NCBI GenBank assembly: GCA_001628005.1
Contig: LUQU01000004.1
Location: 1-64,000 of the forward strand
DNA length: 64,000 nt
Reading direction: 5' to 3'
Source: SAR86 cluster bacterium REDSEA-S09_B4
Lineage (GTDB): Bacteria; Pseudomonadota; Gammaproteobacteria; Magnimaribacterales; Magnimaribacteraceae
The notes beneath the pieces are model-generated. The model worked only from the letters and a program-made list of their open reading frames with translations, did not search any database and had not been told where the DNA came from. Shown here in pieces: positions 51,074 through 61,677 of this stretch (its first letter is position 1; each line of letters begins with the position of its first letter). The position numbers and the translations under genes were made by a program.

Positions 51074-51826
51074 TTACTCTTTTTGTTTTTCCTCAGAAGG
51101 ATCTGATTCTTTACTTTCGGTTGGAGTTTCCGAATCTTCTTCTGTACCTTCAGTTACTTCTGCTTCTCCTTCTTCTCCTTCTTCTCTTTCTCCTTCTTCT
51201 CCTTCTTCAAGTTCTAATTCCTCTTCCTCTTCTTCAATAATCATTTCTCTGGTTTCGGTTACTGATACAACAGCTTGGTCTCTATCTTCGTCTTGTTGAA
51301 GAATTGTAATTTCTACACCTTCAGGAAGCTTGATTTCACTTAGAGATATGGTGTCTCCAATGTCCATTTCTTGAACATCTATTTCTAACTGTTCTGGTAG
51401 ATTTGAGGCTAAACAGGAAATCTCTATATCATTTATTAAATGGTTAACCTGCCCACCGCTTACTTTGACTCCAATACAACTTTCATCGTTTAAAGTTCTT
51501 ATAGGTACTACAAGTGTAATTTTTGAATCAGGGTCCACTCTCATGAAATCTGCGTGTAGTACCCTAGAAGTAGCAGGGTGTCTCTGGATTTCTTTCACCA
51601 CAACATCAACATCTTTTCCATCCATTGAGATTCGAAGAATTTGTGTAGCAAAACCTGCAATCTCGGTAGCCTTTACAATATCTTTCTCCATAATCGAGAT
51701 TTTCTTTGGTTCATCCTTGCCCCCATACAGAACGCCTGGAATGTATCCAGACCTTCTAAGGTTTCTGTTAGCTGACTTTCCTTCAGATTGCCTTTCTGAA
51801 GCCGCCAAACTCACCTGCTCACTCAT
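51074..51826 (-). CDS. rplY: 50S ribosomal protein L25/Ctc with acidic C-terminal tail
   Basis: L25 N-terminal fold GKSANRNLRRSGYIPGVLYGG; between pth and prs. Confidence 0.95.
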   Translation of the reverse strand: MSEQVSLAASERQSEGKSANRNLRRSGYIPGVLYGGKDEPKKISIMEKDIVKATEIAGFATQILRISMDGKDVDVVVKEIQRHPATSRVLHADFMRVDPDSKITLVVPIRTLNDESCIGVKVSGGQVNHLINDIEISCLASNLPEQLEIDVQEMDIGDTISLSEIKLPEGVEITILQQDEDRDQAVVSVTETREMIIEEEEEELELEEGEEGEREEGEEGEAEVTEGTEEDSETPTESKESDPSEEKQKE

Positions 51827-51849
51827 CTATTTTTCTCCTAAATGCTAAA

Positions 51850-52806
51850 TTACAAGAACATAGCACTAATCGATTCTTCATTGTTAACCCTTCTAATTGC
51901 TTCCGCTAGTGTGGGCGCTAGAGATATAACTCTAATCTTTTTACAAGCTTTAGCTACATCAGAGAGCGGTATGGTATCTGTTACTACCAATTGATCAAGC
52001 TTTGATTTATTAATTTTTTTAATGGCATCTCCCGAGAGCACAGGATGGACAATGTAGGCATATACTTTCCTTGCTCCTCTTTCTTTTAAAGCCTTAGAAG
52101 CATTACAAAGGGTTCCAGCAGAATCAACCATGTCATCAACTAAGACACAATCTTTTCCTTTAACTTCTCCAATTACGTTCATAACTTCAGATTGATTGTC
52201 TTCATCCCTTCTCTTATCAATAATTGCTAAATCAGATAAATCTAATACTTTAGCTAAAGCTCTAGACCTTACTACCCCTCCAACATCAGGAGACACAATT
52301 AAAATATCATTTAGTTTTTGTTTAATAATGTCGTCATGAATTATTCTAGTTCCATAGACGTTATCCACTGGGATATCAAAGAAACCTTGAATTTGTTCAG
52401 AATGTAGTTCAACCGTTAGAACACGATCAATACCAGATCTTTCTAGTATATCCGCAACCACTTTAGCGCTGATAGGGACTCTTTCTGACCTGACTCTTCT
52501 GTCTTGTCTGGCATATCCATAGTACGGAATTACTGCAGTTATTCTACTAGCAGAAGATCTTTTAAGGGCATCTACCATAATTACTAGTTCCATTAGATTT
52601 TCATGAGCTGGCGGGCTTGTGGGTTGGATAAGAAAGACATCCATGCCTCTTACATTTTCTTCTATTTTTACACTAATTTCTCCGTCACTAAATCTCTCAA
52701 CCTTTGAATCTCCAAGCTTTAAGCTTAGTTTTTTTGAAATAGCTTCTGAAAGGGATCTATTGCCGTTTCCTGAGAAAAGGACTAAACCAGGTCTTCTTGA
52801 ATGCAT
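51850..52806 (-). CDS. prs: Ribose-phosphate pyrophosphokinase
   Basis: [31 protein letters not shown]. Confidence 0.98.
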   Translation of the reverse strand: MHSRRPGLVLFSGNGNRSLSEAISKKLSLKLGDSKVERFSDGEISVKIEENVRGMDVFLIQPTSPPAHENLMELVIMVDALKRSSASRITAVIPYYGYARQDRRVRSERVPISAKVVADILERSGIDRVLTVELHSEQIQGFFDIPVDNVYGTRIIHDDIIKQKLNDILIVSPDVGGVVRSRALAKVLDLSDLAIIDKRRDEDNQSEVMNVIGEVKGKDCVLVDDMVDSAGTLCNASKALKERGARKVYAYIVHPVLSGDAIKKINKSKLDQLVVTDTIPLSDVAKACKKIRVISLAPTLAEAIRRVNNEESISAMFL

Positions 52807-52829
52807 ATCATATCTCTACTTTATTTCAC

Positions 52830-52904
52830 TGGCTGGGGTGGCAGGATTCGAACCTGCGAATGGTGGCATCAAAAGCCACTGCCTTACCGCTTGGCCACAC
52901 CCCA
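52830..52904 (-). tRNA. tRNA-Gln(TTG)
   Basis: Minus strand TGGGGTGTGGCCAAGCGGTAAGGC...GTGGCTTTTGATGCCAC...CACCCCAGCCA. Confidence 0.96.
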
Positions 52905-52922
52905 ACATTTTGCGTGCGTATT

Positions 52923-53729
52923 CTATTCCATTAACCCCGTTAAAGGCGAATGATCTAAACCTTTTACCAAAATTCCTTGAGGAAAAACTTCAAGACCCTT
53001 TTGAGCTTCTTTCTCATTTTTAAAGGATAAGAATAAAGTTGAACCTGTACCTGTTAGTTTAGGGTCACCTAAATTTTTTAACTGATCAAAGGTATTTTTT
53101 ACTTCAGGAAATTTTTCTTTAGCCCAGTCAGTAAAACTATTTTTTGAGCGACCATTTAAAAATTCCTGTTTGGTTATGGGTGAAGTTTTGGATATATGAA
53201 TATCATTAAATGCCATTCTGGTACTGATGTTAGTTTTAGGAAAAACTAAAAGAAACCATTGATTGGGTAGTATTAAAGGTTTAAAAATTTCTCCTCTTCC
53301 TTCTGCCCAAGAGTTTATACCATGAATAAAAAAGGGAATATCTGATCCTAATTCTAATCCAATTTCTATAAGTTCATCTTTGCTTAATTTAGTTTCCCAA
53401 AGTTTATTAAGAACAACCAATGTAGTAGCGGCATTTGAACTACCTCCACCAAGACCTTTTTCCATAGGTATTTTTTTATTTAAAAATATTTTTACCCCTT
53501 GAGTTGCTTTAGTTCTTTCTTTTAAAAGATGTGCTGCTTTAAGTATCAGATTATCTTTAATAGGTAGAGGGTTCTCAACAATATCAATTTTATTGCTTGT
53601 TATTTCAAATTCAATTTCATCTTGTAAATCAATAAGTTGAAAAACTGTTCTAAGTTCATGAAAACCATCTTTTCTTTTTTTTAATACTTCTAGATGTAAA
53701 TTCAGTTTTGCAGGAGACTTAACTTTCAT
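52923..53729 (-). CDS. ispE: 4-diphosphocytidyl-2-C-methyl-D-erythritol kinase
   Basis: PAKLNLHLEVLKKRKDGFHEL; PMEKGLGGGSSNAATTL. Confidence 0.96.
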   Translation of the reverse strand: MKVKSPAKLNLHLEVLKKRKDGFHELRTVFQLIDLQDEIEFEITSNKIDIVENPLPIKDNLILKAAHLLKERTKATQGVKIFLNKKIPMEKGLGGGSSNAATTLVVLNKLWETKLSKDELIEIGLELGSDIPFFIHGINSWAEGRGEIFKPLILPNQWFLLVFPKTNISTRMAFNDIHISKTSPITKQEFLNGRSKNSFTDWAKEKFPEVKNTFDQLKNLGDPKLTGTGSTLFLSFKNEKEAQKGLEVFPQGILVKGLDHSPLTGLME

Positions 53730-53736
53730 TAAACAA

Positions 53737-54267
53737 TCAAATTAAATCAAACTTCTTTAAGATAAACTCTATGGAAGAATCTCCAGAGACTAATAGTGTT
53801 TTTTGCGGGGCTTGAAATCCGTTAATCTCTTTTATACCTTGAGGGTAGTATATATACCAAGATTCTATTTGTTTTAGATCATTTTTTCCTAGTATTAGAG
53901 AGATAAGTTGTTCAACTCTTAAATTTTGTGGGAAAAGCTTGTATGTAAAATTTTTATCTTCTGTGTTAATTAATTCTGACAATACAATTAATCCTTTGTA
54001 ATCAAAAGATAGCTCTCTTTCAGGAAGTAAGTAATTCCTACCCAATGTAAGATTAACAGTGTTATTTTGTTTTTTTAGAAGAAAATACCCATTTTCACGA
54101 ATACTATTTATTTTGATTTTAAATTTTCCCTCTATAGTAAAATCTTCCTTTTGAAGGATAATTTGAGTAGAAGGAGTAAATTGATTAACTGAAGTACAGC
54201 TTATTAAAGCAGTTGTTATGATGAAAACAATAGAAATGTTTCTTAGATTTGTATTGTGTATGGTCAC
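53737..54267 (-). CDS. lolB: Outer membrane lipoprotein LolB
   Basis: Lipobox-like ALISCTS; lolB-ispE-prs order. Confidence 0.8.
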   Translation of the reverse strand: MTIHNTNLRNISIVFIITTALISCTSVNQFTPSTQIILQKEDFTIEGKFKIKINSIRENGYFLLKKQNNTVNLTLGRNYLLPERELSFDYKGLIVLSELINTEDKNFTYKLFPQNLRVEQLISLILGKNDLKQIESWYIYYPQGIKEINGFQAPQKTLLVSGDSSIEFILKKFDLI

Positions 54268-54300
54268 TTCTTAATTATCTAATTTTTACAGACTAGACTA

Positions 54301-55386
54301 ATGAATGAAAGTATTTTAAATAAATTATCAGAAGTTTCAGAAAGATTTAGTGAAATAGAGACCTTGTTAAGTCAACCTGATGTGACGCAAGATCAGAAAA
54401 GATACATTAGTCTGACCAAAGAATACTCAGATCTTTCTCCAGTTGTAGAAGCTTTTAAAGAGATTTCTTTAATACAGGAAGCTATAAAAGAAGCTTCTCA
54501 AATGGCAGAAGACAAAGATGAAGATATTAGGAAATTAGCTGAATCTGAATCAGAAGAACTTAAAGTCAAACTTGATTTACTAGAGGTAGAACTCAAGAGC
54601 CTTTTGCTTCCCAAAGACCCAGACGACTCAAAAAATGTTTTTTTAGAAATAAGGGCAGGGACTGGGGGAGATGAAGCTGCCTTATTTTCTGGAGACCTCT
54701 TTAGAATGTATTCAAGAGTAGCAGAAAGAAGAGGATGGAAAATAGAAGTTGTTAGTGTAAGGGAAGGGGACCATGGAGGTTATAAAGAGCTAGTTACCAG
54801 AATAGAGGGTACCGATGTCTTTAAGGATCTTAAATTTGAAGCTGGAGTACACAGAGTACAAAGAGTCCCTGAAACTGAATCTCAGGGAAGAATCCATACC
54901 TCAGCCTGTTCAGTGGCAGTTCTTCCAGAGATGTCAGAAGTCTCTGAGATTGAGGTAGATAAGAATGAATTACGCGTAGATACTTTTAGGGCTTCTGGAG
55001 CTGGTGGCCAGCATGTAAATAAAACTGACTCAGCTGTTAGATTAACTCATATACCTTCAGGCATAGTTGTAGAGTGTCAAGATGGTCGCTCACAACATAA
55101 AAACAAAGAGAAGGCTTTGACCTTACTAAAAGCTAAATTATTAGACTCTGAAATAGAAAAGAAAGATGCAGAACAAGCAGAGAATAGGAAGGTTATGGTA
55201 GGTTCTGGAGATAGATCAGAAAAAATAAGAACTTACAACTTTCCTCAAAACAGAATAACAGACCACAGGATTGAAATGTCTATTCATAGCCTAGACTCCT
55301 TTCTTGACGGAGATATAGAAGAAATGACCTCTGCTCTGCTTGAAGCCAATCAAGCAAAAGCCTTAGCCAACTTAGAAACAGCTTAA
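54301..55386 (+). CDS. prfA: Peptide chain release factor 1
   Basis: RASGAGGQHVNKTDSAVRLTHIPSG (GGQ). Confidence 0.99.
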   Translation: MNESILNKLSEVSERFSEIETLLSQPDVTQDQKRYISLTKEYSDLSPVVEAFKEISLIQEAIKEASQMAEDKDEDIRKLAESESEELKVKLDLLEVELKSLLLPKDPDDSKNVFLEIRAGTGGDEAALFSGDLFRMYSRVAERRGWKIEVVSVREGDHGGYKELVTRIEGTDVFKDLKFEAGVHRVQRVPETESQGRIHTSACSVAVLPEMSEVSEIEVDKNELRVDTFRASGAGGQHVNKTDSAVRLTHIPSGIVVECQDGRSQHKNKEKALTLLKAKLLDSEIEKKDAEQAENRKVMVGSGDRSEKIRTYNFPQNRITDHRIEMSIHSLDSFLDGDIEEMTSALLEANQAKALANLETA

Positions 55387-55388
55387 TT

Positions 55389-56222
55389 ATGAGTGAAACA
55401 GTTCAGTTTTTTATTAAAGAGACTATTGCTAGACAAGAAAATATACAACATCTAGAAACACTAGATTTGGAGCTCATGGCTTGTAGTTTGCTTGATGTTG
55501 AAAGATCAAAGTTATTAGCCTTTCCTATCACTCTAAATCAAGAGATAAAAGATGAGTTTCGGTCGATGATAAGAAGAAGAATAGATGGAGAACCTCTTGC
55601 CTACATATTAGGCAAGAAGAGTTTTTGGAGTTTAGATTTAGAAGTTAATAACCAGGTTCTTGTTCCTAGACCTGAAACAGAAGTGTTGTTAGAAGATATT
55701 TTATTAAATTTTAATCAAACTAACCTATCGCTATTAGATCTTGGAACGGGAAGTGGCGCTATAGGTTTATCTCTTAAAAAAGAAAAAAAAGAGTGGGATG
55801 TGTATTGCTCTGATATTTCGATTAATGCTTTGGAAGTTGCCAATAAAAATTCACTTAAAAACAACTTAGAAGTTAATTTTGTATGTTGTGATTGGTTAAA
55901 TGCTTTTAAAACTAATAGCTTTGATTTGCTAATCAGCAATCCCCCATATATTAAATCAGACGACATCAGGCTAAAGTCAGATGGTTTAAGTCATGAACCG
56001 CTTGAAGCTCTCGTTTCAGGTGCTACTGGAAAAGAGCATCTATTCGTTATTGCCATTTCATCAAAGAGATTTCTTAAGAAAGGAGGGTACTTGTATTTAG
56101 AGCACTCACCTTGCCAGGCCAACGAATTGAAGCTTTTCTTAAAAGAGTTAAATTTTAAAAATATTTCAGAAATTTTTGATTTAAATGGTGATAAAAGGGT
56201 GATAAAAGCTCAACTTTTATAA
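55389..56222 (+). CDS. prmC: Release factor glutamine methyltransferase
   Basis: NPPY motif, LLDLGTGSGAIGLSL; after prfA. Confidence 0.96.
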   Translation: MSETVQFFIKETIARQENIQHLETLDLELMACSLLDVERSKLLAFPITLNQEIKDEFRSMIRRRIDGEPLAYILGKKSFWSLDLEVNNQVLVPRPETEVLLEDILLNFNQTNLSLLDLGTGSGAIGLSLKKEKKEWDVYCSDISINALEVANKNSLKNNLEVNFVCCDWLNAFKTNSFDLLISNPPYIKSDDIRLKSDGLSHEPLEALVSGATGKEHLFVIAISSKRFLKKGGYLYLEHSPCQANELKLFLKELNFKNISEIFDLNGDKRVIKAQLL

Positions 56223-56226
56223 TTTC

Positions 56227-56964
56227 ATGAGAGACGATGAATTACTTCGCTACAGTAGGCAGATTGTATTGCCTGAAGTTGATATTGAAGGCCAAAGATC
56301 AATTAATAAAACAAGAGCTATTATTATTGGTTTAGGAGGCTTGGGAACGGTCATCTCTAATTATTTAGCCAGAATGGGGATTGGAAATATAACCGTTTGC
56401 GACTATGACAATATAGACATATCTAATCTACATAGGCAGGTTTTATTTAATTCAAAAGATATAGGGTTTAATAAGGCCAAAATTACAAAAGAAAAATTAA
56501 ATCAAATTAATCCTGATTTAGTGGTTAAAGCAGTTGATAAAAAATTAGATAAAAATAAATTAGATTCCTTAGTAACTAAAGAAAATATAGTAGTTGATGC
56601 AACTGATAATTTTAAAACTAGATACGAGATTAATGAGATTTGCGTTAACAATAAAAAGCCCCTCATTTCTGGATCTGCTATTGGATGGAAGGGTCATGTA
56701 TTGACCTTAGACTTTAGTAAGAAAGAATCACCTTGTTATCAATGTATTTATGGGGCTAATATGGAAGAAGAAGAGAGTTGTTCAGAATTGGGAATTCTTC
56801 CTCCTGTTACAGGCTTAATAGGCTCTTGGCAGGCGTTGGAAGTAATAAAAATAATTTTAAATAGAAAAACTACTCCTTTTAATTTAATTGAATTTGACGC
56901 TTTATCCAATTCTATTAGAAAATTTAATTTAGAAAAGGATCCAATTTGTAAAGTCTGTGGTTAA
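56227..56964 (+). CDS. moeB: HesA/MoeB/ThiF family adenylyltransferase
   Basis: GLGGLGTVISNYLARMGIGNITVCDYDNIDISNLHRQ; CysXXCys pairs. Confidence 0.9.
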   Translation: MRDDELLRYSRQIVLPEVDIEGQRSINKTRAIIIGLGGLGTVISNYLARMGIGNITVCDYDNIDISNLHRQVLFNSKDIGFNKAKITKEKLNQINPDLVVKAVDKKLDKNKLDSLVTKENIVVDATDNFKTRYEINEICVNNKKPLISGSAIGWKGHVLTLDFSKKESPCYQCIYGANMEEEESCSELGILPPVTGLIGSWQALEVIKIILNRKTTPFNLIEFDALSNSIRKFNLEKDPICKVCG

Positions 56965-56968
56965 TACA

Positions 56969-58096
56969 ATGCTTAAAAAAGGTTATATAGAAGGATTTTA
57001 TGGAAGACTTATGAGTCTGAATGACAGGACTATTCTACTTAAAAAACTTTCAGAGCTTTCTATGGATTTTTATATATATGGTCCTAAAGAGGACCCTTAC
57101 CATCGCTCTAAGTGGACTTCTATTTACCCAAAAGATAAGGCAATAGGTCTTCAGAATTTTAAAAATGAAGGAGAAAGATTAGGAATTAGAGCCTATATGG
57201 CTTTATCCCCTCTTATAAGTGCAGGCGATAACTTGGACAAAGCGACCAAGGCTGTTCTTAAGAAGATTAAACAGTTTAAAAAACTTGGTTTCACAGACTT
57301 CGCCATATTTTTTGATGATGTAGATTTTGAAAGGGACGATACTTTGGCTACCACTCATGCAGATATACTCTGCGCAGTTAATGAATTCACTGAAAAAGAA
57401 AATAGCCTAATTTTTTGCCCAACTGTTTATTGCAATAAATTTGCAAAAGGTAAGTTGAGTAATTCAACTTATCTTAAAACTTTATCTAAAAAAGTGCCTG
57501 AATCCATTCCCATGTTATGGACTGGAAAAGAGGTAGTTAGTAAGACTATTAGCGACGCTGATATTCTTGGTCTAAAAGAGGTACTTAATAATCCCGTAAT
57601 TATTTGGGATAACTACTACGCAAATGACTATTGCCCAAGGAAACTATTTATTGGTGATTATCAAGGGAGAGACTTTTCAGAAAATAGTCCAATAGGAATT
57701 GGAATTAATCCTACAGGTTTACCCATCACAGATTCAATCATTCTCTCACAAGTAGAGGGTTCTAGAAGTACTAAAGACCTTTTAAGAAAAAACAATGTAC
57801 CTGACTGTTTTGAAGAGATTTTACCTTTCTTTAATGGTCCTTTTACCAAAGTACCTACATTTGAAGGATTAGAAAATATTAAATCTTTGCTTAAACTTTC
57901 TACCCCACTATGCATAGACTGGAAAAGTGAATTGCAGTTGGAATGGGCACCTTATTTGTGGAATTTCTTTATTGATCTAAATTTTCTTATGAAACTCTAC
58001 AAGTCAGAAGATCAAAAGGGACTTGAAGAGTGGGCTTCTCAAAGATATTCTAATCCGTTAAACGAAATTATATTTGGAAGGAACACAGACAACTAA
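56969..58096 (+). CDS. GH84 family O-GlcNAcase-like beta-N-acetylglucosaminidase
   Basis: YIEGFYGRLMSLNDR, YIYGPKEDPYHRSKW, FFDDVDF (catalytic DD), CPTVYCN, LWTGKEVVSK, PVIIWDNYYANDY. ATG at 56969 preferred over GTG at 56957. Confidence 0.88.
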   Translation: MLKKGYIEGFYGRLMSLNDRTILLKKLSELSMDFYIYGPKEDPYHRSKWTSIYPKDKAIGLQNFKNEGERLGIRAYMALSPLISAGDNLDKATKAVLKKIKQFKKLGFTDFAIFFDDVDFERDDTLATTHADILCAVNEFTEKENSLIFCPTVYCNKFAKGKLSNSTYLKTLSKKVPESIPMLWTGKEVVSKTISDADILGLKEVLNNPVIIWDNYYANDYCPRKLFIGDYQGRDFSENSPIGIGINPTGLPITDSIILSQVEGSRSTKDLLRKNNVPDCFEEILPFFNGPFTKVPTFEGLENIKSLLKLSTPLCIDWKSELQLEWAPYLWNFFIDLNFLMKLYKSEDQKGLEEWASQRYSNPLNEIIFGRNTDN

Positions 58097-58106
58097 GAGG
58101 AAAAAA

Positions 58107-59735
58107 ATGCTAGGAAATATGCAAGATGGCCAGTTATTGATATCTGGCTTAATTGAACATGCTGAGATATACCATACAGATACAGAGATTGTATCAAGAA
58201 CTGTAGAAGGCCCAATACATAGATATACACTCAAGGATGCTGCGAACAGATCTAGAAAATTAGCCAATGCACTAGGAAAACTTGGGTTACAGCAAGGTGA
58301 TGTTGTGGGTACTTTAGCTTGGAATACCTTTAGACACTTTGAGTTATATTTTGGTGTTTCTGGCATAGGCTGTGTGGTAAATACAGTTAATCCAAGACTT
58401 TTTCCAGAACAATTGACTTATATAATAAATCACGCTGCAAATAAGTATCTTTTTGTAGATTTAACTTTCGTACCGCTTGTTGAATCAATTAGTGATTCCC
58501 TTGAAGGCATAAAAGGAATAATCGTTCTTACAGACAAAGAAAATATGCCTGAAACCGAGCTAAAAAATGTAATTTGTTATGAAGAATTAATAGCTGATGA
58601 GCCAACTAAATATGATTGGCCAGTTTTTGATGAAAATACAGCTTCTAGTCTTTGTTATACATCTGGAACAACGGGTAACCCCAAAGGTGTACTGTACTCC
58701 CATAGATCAACGCTTTTGCATACTTGGATTGTTAGCTCTGGTAATGTTGGTAAGGTATCAAGTTCTTCTGTAATTTTACCTGTGGTCCCAATGTTTCATG
58801 TTAATGCTTGGGGCATCCCTTATGCTTCAGCAATGTTTGGTGCTAAATTGGTCTTACCCGGTCCTATGATGGATGGAGCTTCTATCTTTGAACTTATTGA
58901 TCAAGAAAAGCCTGATCTTTTGATGGGAGTGCCAACAGTTTGGCTTGGTCTTCTGCAATATTTAAAAGAAACAAACCAGACTCTAGATTCAGTTACCACT
59001 GCATTAGTCGGAGGGTCTGCAGCTCCAAGAGCTATGATTCAAGAATTCGAAGAAAAACATGATGTTTTTCTTATGCATGGTTGGGGTATGACTGAAATGA
59101 GTCCTTTGGGAACTGCCACAAGCCGAACAGCTGAAATGGATAACATGGACATTGAGAGTCGCTACGACCTCCAAGAGAAACAAGGGAAGGCTTTTTTTGG
59201 AGTAGAAATGACTATAGCAGACGATGAAGGTAATGAATTACCCAAAGACGGTATTGCTTTTGGTCGTCTACTTGTAAAAGGACCTACGATTGTTGAGAGA
59301 TATTTCAAAAGCAACGAAAGTTCTTTGGATGAGAATGGATGGTTTGATACCGGCGATGTAGCCAAGATTCACCCAGAGGGATCCATGGAAATAGTTGACA
59401 GAAGTAAAGATGTTATAAAATCAGGAGGGGAGTGGATAAGTTCTATAGATCTGGAAAACGCTGCAGTCGGTCATCCTGAGGTAGCTGAGGCCTGTGTAAT
59501 TGGAGTCTTACATAAAAAATGGGATGAAAGACCTTTATTATTAATTGTCAAAGTAGATGGTAAAGACCCTTCCAGAGAAGAAATATTAACTTTCTTGGAA
59601 GATAAGGTTGCTAAGTGGTGGATGCCAGATGACGTAATTTTTGTTTCAGAACTTCCTCACACTGCAACAGGAAAATTATTGAAAACAGATTTAAGAGATG
59701 AATATAAAGAACATTTAATTAAGTCAGGAGAATAA
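58107..59735 (+). CDS. Acyl-CoA synthetase (fatty-acid / 3-methylmercaptopropionate CoA ligase-like)
   Basis: AMP-binding motif [44 protein letters not shown]. Start ATG 58107 preceded by AGAGGAAAAAA. Confidence 0.88.
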   Translation: MLGNMQDGQLLISGLIEHAEIYHTDTEIVSRTVEGPIHRYTLKDAANRSRKLANALGKLGLQQGDVVGTLAWNTFRHFELYFGVSGIGCVVNTVNPRLFPEQLTYIINHAANKYLFVDLTFVPLVESISDSLEGIKGIIVLTDKENMPETELKNVICYEELIADEPTKYDWPVFDENTASSLCYTSGTTGNPKGVLYSHRSTLLHTWIVSSGNVGKVSSSSVILPVVPMFHVNAWGIPYASAMFGAKLVLPGPMMDGASIFELIDQEKPDLLMGVPTVWLGLLQYLKETNQTLDSVTTALVGGSAAPRAMIQEFEEKHDVFLMHGWGMTEMSPLGTATSRTAEMDNMDIESRYDLQEKQGKAFFGVEMTIADDEGNELPKDGIAFGRLLVKGPTIVERYFKSNESSLDENGWFDTGDVAKIHPEGSMEIVDRSKDVIKSGGEWISSIDLENAAVGHPEVAEACVIGVLHKKWDERPLLLIVKVDGKDPSREEILTFLEDKVAKWWMPDDVIFVSELPHTATGKLLKTDLRDEYKEHLIKSGE

Positions 59736-59736
59736 T

Positions 59737-60192
59737 ATGATAGGACTAGTACCGGCAGAAAAGTTAGTTGATTACGTGGGCAAAGAAATTGGTACTTCAG
59801 AATGGTTTGAGGTAGATCAAGAAAGAATCAATCAGTTCGCTGATACAACTTTAGATCATCAATTTATTCATGTTGATCCTGAAAAGGCAACACCACTATT
59901 CGGATCTACGATAGCTCATGGGTTTTTATCTCTTTCCCTGATTCCCCACTTAACTTCGCAGGCTGTTTTAGCCCCTGAGAATCTAAAACATGTTTTTAAT
60001 TATGGTTTGGATAAGGTGAGGTTCATTAATCCTGTAAATGTAGGCTCAAAAGTAAGAACTCTTAGTAAGGTAGTTTCTGTTGATGATAAAGGCGATGGAA
60101 GGTATCTAATGAAAACTGAAATAACTATGGAAATAGATGGAGTTGACAAGCCTGCTTTCGTTGCGGAATCTCTATCAATGTTTATTACCTAG
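59737..60192 (+). CDS. MaoC-family dehydratase
   Basis: VGKEIGTSEWFEVDQERINQFADTTLDHQFIHVDPEKA...IAHGFLSLSLIP. Confidence 0.92.
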   Translation: MIGLVPAEKLVDYVGKEIGTSEWFEVDQERINQFADTTLDHQFIHVDPEKATPLFGSTIAHGFLSLSLIPHLTSQAVLAPENLKHVFNYGLDKVRFINPVNVGSKVRTLSKVVSVDDKGDGRYLMKTEITMEIDGVDKPAFVAESLSMFIT

Positions 60193-60228
60193 ATTAACTC
60201 ATGGTTTGAATTATCAATTACTTGAAGG

Positions 60229-61677
60229 TTATTCTTCTAATCTTTTCTTTAATAATTTATTAACCTGTTCTGGGTTGGCTTTACCTCTAGAAACTTTCAT
60301 AACCTGTCCAACAAAGAAACCAAATAACTTTTCTTTACCCGATTTATACTGTTGTAACTGAGTAGGGTTCTCCTCAAATACTTGATCAATAACCTTTTCA
60401 ATTTCTGTTGAGTCAGTTACTTGTTTAAGGCCTTTCTCTTCAATAATTTGATCTGGACCTTTCTCTGAAAGCCACATCTCTTCAAATACTTCTTTAGCTA
60501 TTTTTCCTGAAATTGTTGAATCTTCAATTCTAGCAAGAAGGGTTCCTAGATTTGTTGCATCTACTCTTGTGTCTAGAATAGATAAATTATCTTTATTAAG
60601 AAAAGCTGAAAGATCTCCCATTACCCAATTTGCTGCTAGTTTTGGATTACTTGAATTAGTAACAACTTCTTCAAAATATTTCGATAAATTCGGGTCTACA
60701 GAAAGAACATCAGCATCGTAATCACTTAATTTATATTCTGTGATCAATCTATTTTTCTTCTCTTCTGAAAGTTCAGGCATTTCACTTTTTACTGATTCGA
60801 TAAATTTCTTGTCTAAAACTACTGGTAGCAAGTCAGGTTCAGGAAAGTATCTATAATCATTAGCAAATTCTTTTGATCTCATGGATCTTGTTTCATCAAG
60901 CTGAGAATCGTACAGTCTTGTCTCTTGAGTAATTTTTTCTCCAGATTCTAGAATCTTTATTTGTCTTTTTATTTCATGGTTTATTGCTTTTTCAACAAAT
61001 CTGAATGAATTCACATTTTTTGTCTCTGTTCTTGTTCCTAACTCATCACTTCCTTTCTTTCTCACTGAAACATTTGCATCGCATCTCATCGAACCCTCAG
61101 CCATGTTCCCATCAGAAATCTCTAGGTGTCTTATGATGGAATGAATTTTCTTTAAATAGGAGACGGCTTCTTCAGAGGTATTTAATTCTGGTTCAGAGAC
61201 TATTTCTAGTAGGGGTGTTCCTGCCCTGTTTAGATCTATTCCGCTGTGATTTTCAAACTCTTCGTGTAAGGACTTACCTGCATCTTCTTCTAGATGAGCT
61301 CGTGTAATACCTATTTTTTTTGGTTTTTCGCCACCAATTTCTATTTGTAAAAAACCGCCTTCAACTATGGGACTATCCAGTTGACTTATTTGATACCCCT
61401 TAGGCAAGTCAGGGTAGAAATAATTCTTTCTAGCAAATTGAGTAGGGCTATTAATGCTGGCATTGATAGCGAGACCAAACTTGATTGCCATCTTTAAAAC
61501 TTCTTTGTTTAATACTGGAAGCACTCCCGGCATCCCTAGGTCTATATTGCAAGCCTGTGTGTTAGGTGGGGATCCAAAAAGAGTACTCGCCCCCGAAAAG
61601 ATTTTAGATTTTGTTGCTAATTGGACATGAACTTCAAGACCAATGACGGCTTCCCAATTAGACATTTCTTTCCCCAT
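60229..61677 (-). CDS. gatB: Asp-tRNA(Asn)/Glu-tRNA(Gln) amidotransferase subunit B
   Basis: [33 protein letters not shown]. Confidence 0.98.
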   Translation of the reverse strand: MGKEMSNWEAVIGLEVHVQLATKSKIFSGASTLFGSPPNTQACNIDLGMPGVLPVLNKEVLKMAIKFGLAINASINSPTQFARKNYFYPDLPKGYQISQLDSPIVEGGFLQIEIGGEKPKKIGITRAHLEEDAGKSLHEEFENHSGIDLNRAGTPLLEIVSEPELNTSEEAVSYLKKIHSIIRHLEISDGNMAEGSMRCDANVSVRKKGSDELGTRTETKNVNSFRFVEKAINHEIKRQIKILESGEKITQETRLYDSQLDETRSMRSKEFANDYRYFPEPDLLPVVLDKKFIESVKSEMPELSEEKKNRLITEYKLSDYDADVLSVDPNLSKYFEEVVTNSSNPKLAANWVMGDLSAFLNKDNLSILDTRVDATNLGTLLARIEDSTISGKIAKEVFEEMWLSEKGPDQIIEEKGLKQVTDSTEIEKVIDQVFEENPTQLQQYKSGKEKLFGFFVGQVMKVSRGKANPEQVNKLLKKRLEE

